A stretch of 64,000 bases of DNA, taken from NCBI RefSeq assembly GCF_933775445.1, contig NC_065873.1, positions 20,708,001 through 20,772,000 on the forward strand. Direction: 5' to 3'. This document shows positions 62,338 through 64,000 of the stretch, in pieces; position 1 is the stretch's first letter; each line of letters begins with the position of its first letter. Source of the stretch: Argentina anserina. Its lineage: Eukaryota > Streptophyta > Magnoliopsida > Rosales > Rosaceae. The notes under the pieces are model-generated. The model was given only the letters and a program-made list of their open reading frames with translations, made no database searches and was not told the DNA's origin. A program made the translations under genes and the position numbers.

Positions 62338-62389
62338 GACACCTTGGGCTTGGGGTTTTCTCACTTTTCGGCGAGTCGTCAGATTCCAT
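59334..62389 (-). CDS. zinc-finger DEDDh 3'-5' exonuclease (REX4/XPMC2-like), 7 exons
   Basis: Exonuclease of the RNase T/REX4 type, expected to trim RNA in the nucleus. Exons (minus): 62389-62343, 61643-61492, 61382-61249, 61132-60909, 60825-60631, 60288-60208, 59574-59334; 357 aa, phases consistent. N-terminal half: C2H2-like fingers, YKCSACYKQYKKAEHLVEHL with a following His, CGVCRKHCKSLESLREHL, and CDLCLKLFDNPASLSQH. C-terminal half: ExoI motif AVDCEMVGGG (Asp, Glu), ExoII LVGHDLDCMGM (Asp), ExoIII HDPYEDCVAVMRLY (His, Asp); the DEDDh set is complete. Also TAKYRPLMKTN and SLTYLTKKYLG, typical of the family. The start in exon 1 (MESDDSPKSEKT) is the first ATG of a short exon; intron 1 starts with a (CT)n-rich run. 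The exact cellular substrate is unknown. Confidence 0.92.
62303..62335. repeat. GA/CT microsatellite just after the first donor of the exonuclease gene
   Basis: A 33-bp GA tract. On the gene strand, intron 1 begins GTGTCACC and then runs directly into (CT)n. Confidence 0.9.
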
Positions 62390-62579
62390 GGAGTGAACAC
62401 CGGAATAGTATCCCAGTGAATCCGAATGGGGATATTCTCACTTCCGAAATTATATTTGGCTGTGACGAAAGAGAGAGAGAATCAGGTTTTAGGAATTTGG
62501 CGGTGACCACATTACTGTGTGTGCAAGTGTACAGTCTTACGATGACAAACAGCCTTAACTACACGGCTGTTTTTCTTTA

Positions 62580-63095
62580 ACCCTTCAACTTCGTACTACT
62601 TCGTTCGAGTTCTAGTTTGGAGATAATAAGAAGAGAATAGTCTAGTTTAACACTTCCGTTACTGAAAGCAAGCGATACTACAAGACTGCATGAGTCTGCA
62701 TCAATGTCTTCCATTTTCAACTCAATTTTAATTCTTTATATTTTGTGTCCATGAATGTTTGGATCGCAGTAAATAAGAAAATTATTTTATCAAGCAGCAT
62801 CCATTTCTATTCTAATTTGTAAAAGTGAGAAGATTCGACTAACTAAATCACTTCTGTTTTTATCATGTTGTTCAAACGTGGATCTAGTCCGTTGATTTGG
62901 TTATGGTCCAAGAATATTACGTTCATTTTCCACACGATGGTCTCTACCGTATTGTTAGCTAAGCATTACCGTGCTTAACCAACCTTGTGTAATAGAACTT
63001 AAGAATCAGAGAAGAAAACGTGAAGTGCGCGCTTTAGATCGTATATGTACCGATGTACGTACGAACTTAATTAACAACGATTTCTTCAGTACATT
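62580..63095. other. intergenic, nothing recognised
   Basis: Upstream flank of the exonuclease gene. No coding signal. Confidence 0.4.
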
Positions 63096-63100
63096 GGTAT

Positions 63101-63530
63101 GTATATTCCGCCGAAATATCTTTGGTAATTAAAGTACGTTTCGATCAACATTTGGTCATTAAACTTTTGAAAACTTTACTTTGGTCCTCCAACCATATTA
63201 TCCTATGTCACATTGATAATTTTGTTTATATTTTTTATTAATTGAATGTTAAATCCTGATATATATGGTCATATTTATCATTTTAATTAAAAAATAATTA
63301 AACTATTGGGCTAGAGAAGAAGAAAAAGATTGTTATTTGATTACTTTAATCCTCGAACTACCCTTTGACTATTTGAGTTAACAAAGAAAACGGTGGAAAT
63401 AAACGGAATGACAAATGTAACATACAAATAATATATTTTAATGACCAAAATGAAATTTTCAAAAATTTAATGACTAAAGTGTCCATCGAAACATACTTTA
63501 ATGACCAAAGATATTTCTTCCTATATATTC
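63101..63530. mobile_element. foldback MITE, about 430 bp
   Basis: Long inverted arms, 63101-63190 and 63440-63530, share GAAATATCTTTGG, ATTAAAGTA, GTTTCGAT, GTCATTAAA and TTTTGAAAA in mirrored order, with a shorter AT-rich centre. Contains TTTGGTCATTAAA-type motifs common to plant foldback elements. No transposase. Confidence 0.75.
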
Positions 63531-63759
63531 TAATGGTCTGAGCATATATATGAATATGCTTTGAGAAAGTGCGCGCAATGAAACTTACGAAATGAGTTGA
63601 CGAATATCTTCTAAACAAAAAAACAGAAATGAGTTGACGAATACACACTTAAGAAATTTAATAAACGAATTTGATTTGCTACAAAAATATATGAAATATA
63701 TATAACTTATTATTGAACTTCATCGTTGCTAACTCTAAACCGAACGTCACCATTATTTC

Positions 63760-64000
63760 TTAGACCACAATAAAGGCAATAAACAGCGTTGCCATCAAGA
63801 ATGACATAGAAGACTGAACGGATGGAGCACTGCTCTTGGGCGGGTTGGGAGGAGCTGCCTTAGGCGCTGGGTTCAGTTCTAAGGGAACATCAGGAGGAAA
63901 GTCTTCACTTGGTGGTCCATAAGGAGTTGTAGGGGAAGGAGTGGGGGCGTATTTAGGAGTCAGTGCAGCTTTAGGGGCCGCAGCGGGAGCGGCAGTCGGT
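63760..64000 (-). CDS. C-terminal end of Pro/Ala-rich GPI-anchored protein (AGP or ENODL type), partial
   Basis: The frame enters from beyond the right edge and ends at the TAA at 63760-63762; 79 codons are visible. It starts with Ala-Pro repeats (AAPAAAPKAA, APTPSPTTP), typical hydroxyproline/arabinogalactan glycomodules, goes through a short linker and PPKSSAPSVQSS, and ends with a hydrophobic tail MSFLMATLFIAFIVV without charged residues, a GPI-anchor addition signal. Such tails occur in arabinogalactan proteins, early nodulin-like proteins and xylogen-like lipid-transfer proteins at the cell surface. The folded domain that would decide between them lies outside the window. Confidence 0.7.
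   Translation of the reverse strand, partial: PTAAPAAAPKAALTPKYAPTPSPTTPYGPPSEDFPPDVPLELNPAPKAAPPNPPKSSAPSVQSSMSFLMATLFIAFIVV

Noticed and set aside
1..64000. tRNA, rRNA, CRISPR or prokaryotic-type operon features
   Set aside because: No cloverleaf-like sequence, rRNA signature or spaced repeat array was noticed; the window is typical plant nuclear DNA. Short ncRNAs cannot be excluded without a covariance-model search.

Overview
This window is plant nuclear DNA. It has intron-rich genes with GT-AG introns, AT-rich intergenic DNA, transposon debris, and families found only in land plants: HUA2, MED33/REF4, EDL3, ISA2 and OSCA. Protein similarity suggests a eudicot, plausibly Rosaceae; that placement is inference from remembered families, not a search. 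All exon models were built by hand from splice sites, reading frame and family expectation, and exon phases were checked to sum to an open frame.

Layout. 0-1.5 kb: no gene seen. 1.5-4.1 kb (-): thioredoxin-type glutathione peroxidase, 6 exons. 5.2-6.1 kb (-): frameshifted F-box/DUF295 relic. 7.6-17.0 kb (-): HUA2-like PWWP/CID protein, 11 exons, with one GC-AG intron and a 3.5 kb second intron. 17.3-23.3 kb: repeat-rich gap with a tandem/inverted repeat element, an unidentified coding relic, a decayed tandem-domain gene, and two LINE relics, one split by an hAT-type MITE. 23.8-27.8 kb (+): internally deleted TFIIIC B-block subunit pseudogene. 28.75-29.6 kb (+): intronless EDL3-type F-box gene behind a cluster of G-boxes. 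31.05-35.4 kb (+): OSCA1/CSC1-type mechanosensitive channel, 11 exons. 36.7-39.3 kb (+): single-exon isoamylase-2 gene interrupted by one in-frame TGA. 40.3-42.6 kb (-): secreted dienelactone-hydrolase-family protein with a 22-nt exon. 42.7-45.2 kb: repeat-rich gap. 45.2-54.2 kb (-): Mediator subunit 33, 12 exons. 54.3-57.3 kb: MITE debris. 57.3-57.9 kb (-): intact 206-aa gene of an unrecognised family, paralogous to the decayed copy at 20.5-21.1 kb. 59.3-62.4 kb (-): zinc-finger DEDDh exonuclease, 7 exons. 63.8-64.0 kb (-): 3' end of a Pro/Ala-rich GPI-anchor-type protein running off the window.

The genes are independent housekeeping and signalling loci, not a pathway cluster. The most notable observations are the lone nonsense codon in an otherwise intact ISA2, the unrecognised domain seen in one intact gene and one decayed tandem copy, a transposon terminus that supplies the C-terminus of that intact gene, and (CT)n tracts placed directly at splice sites or in leaders of several genes.
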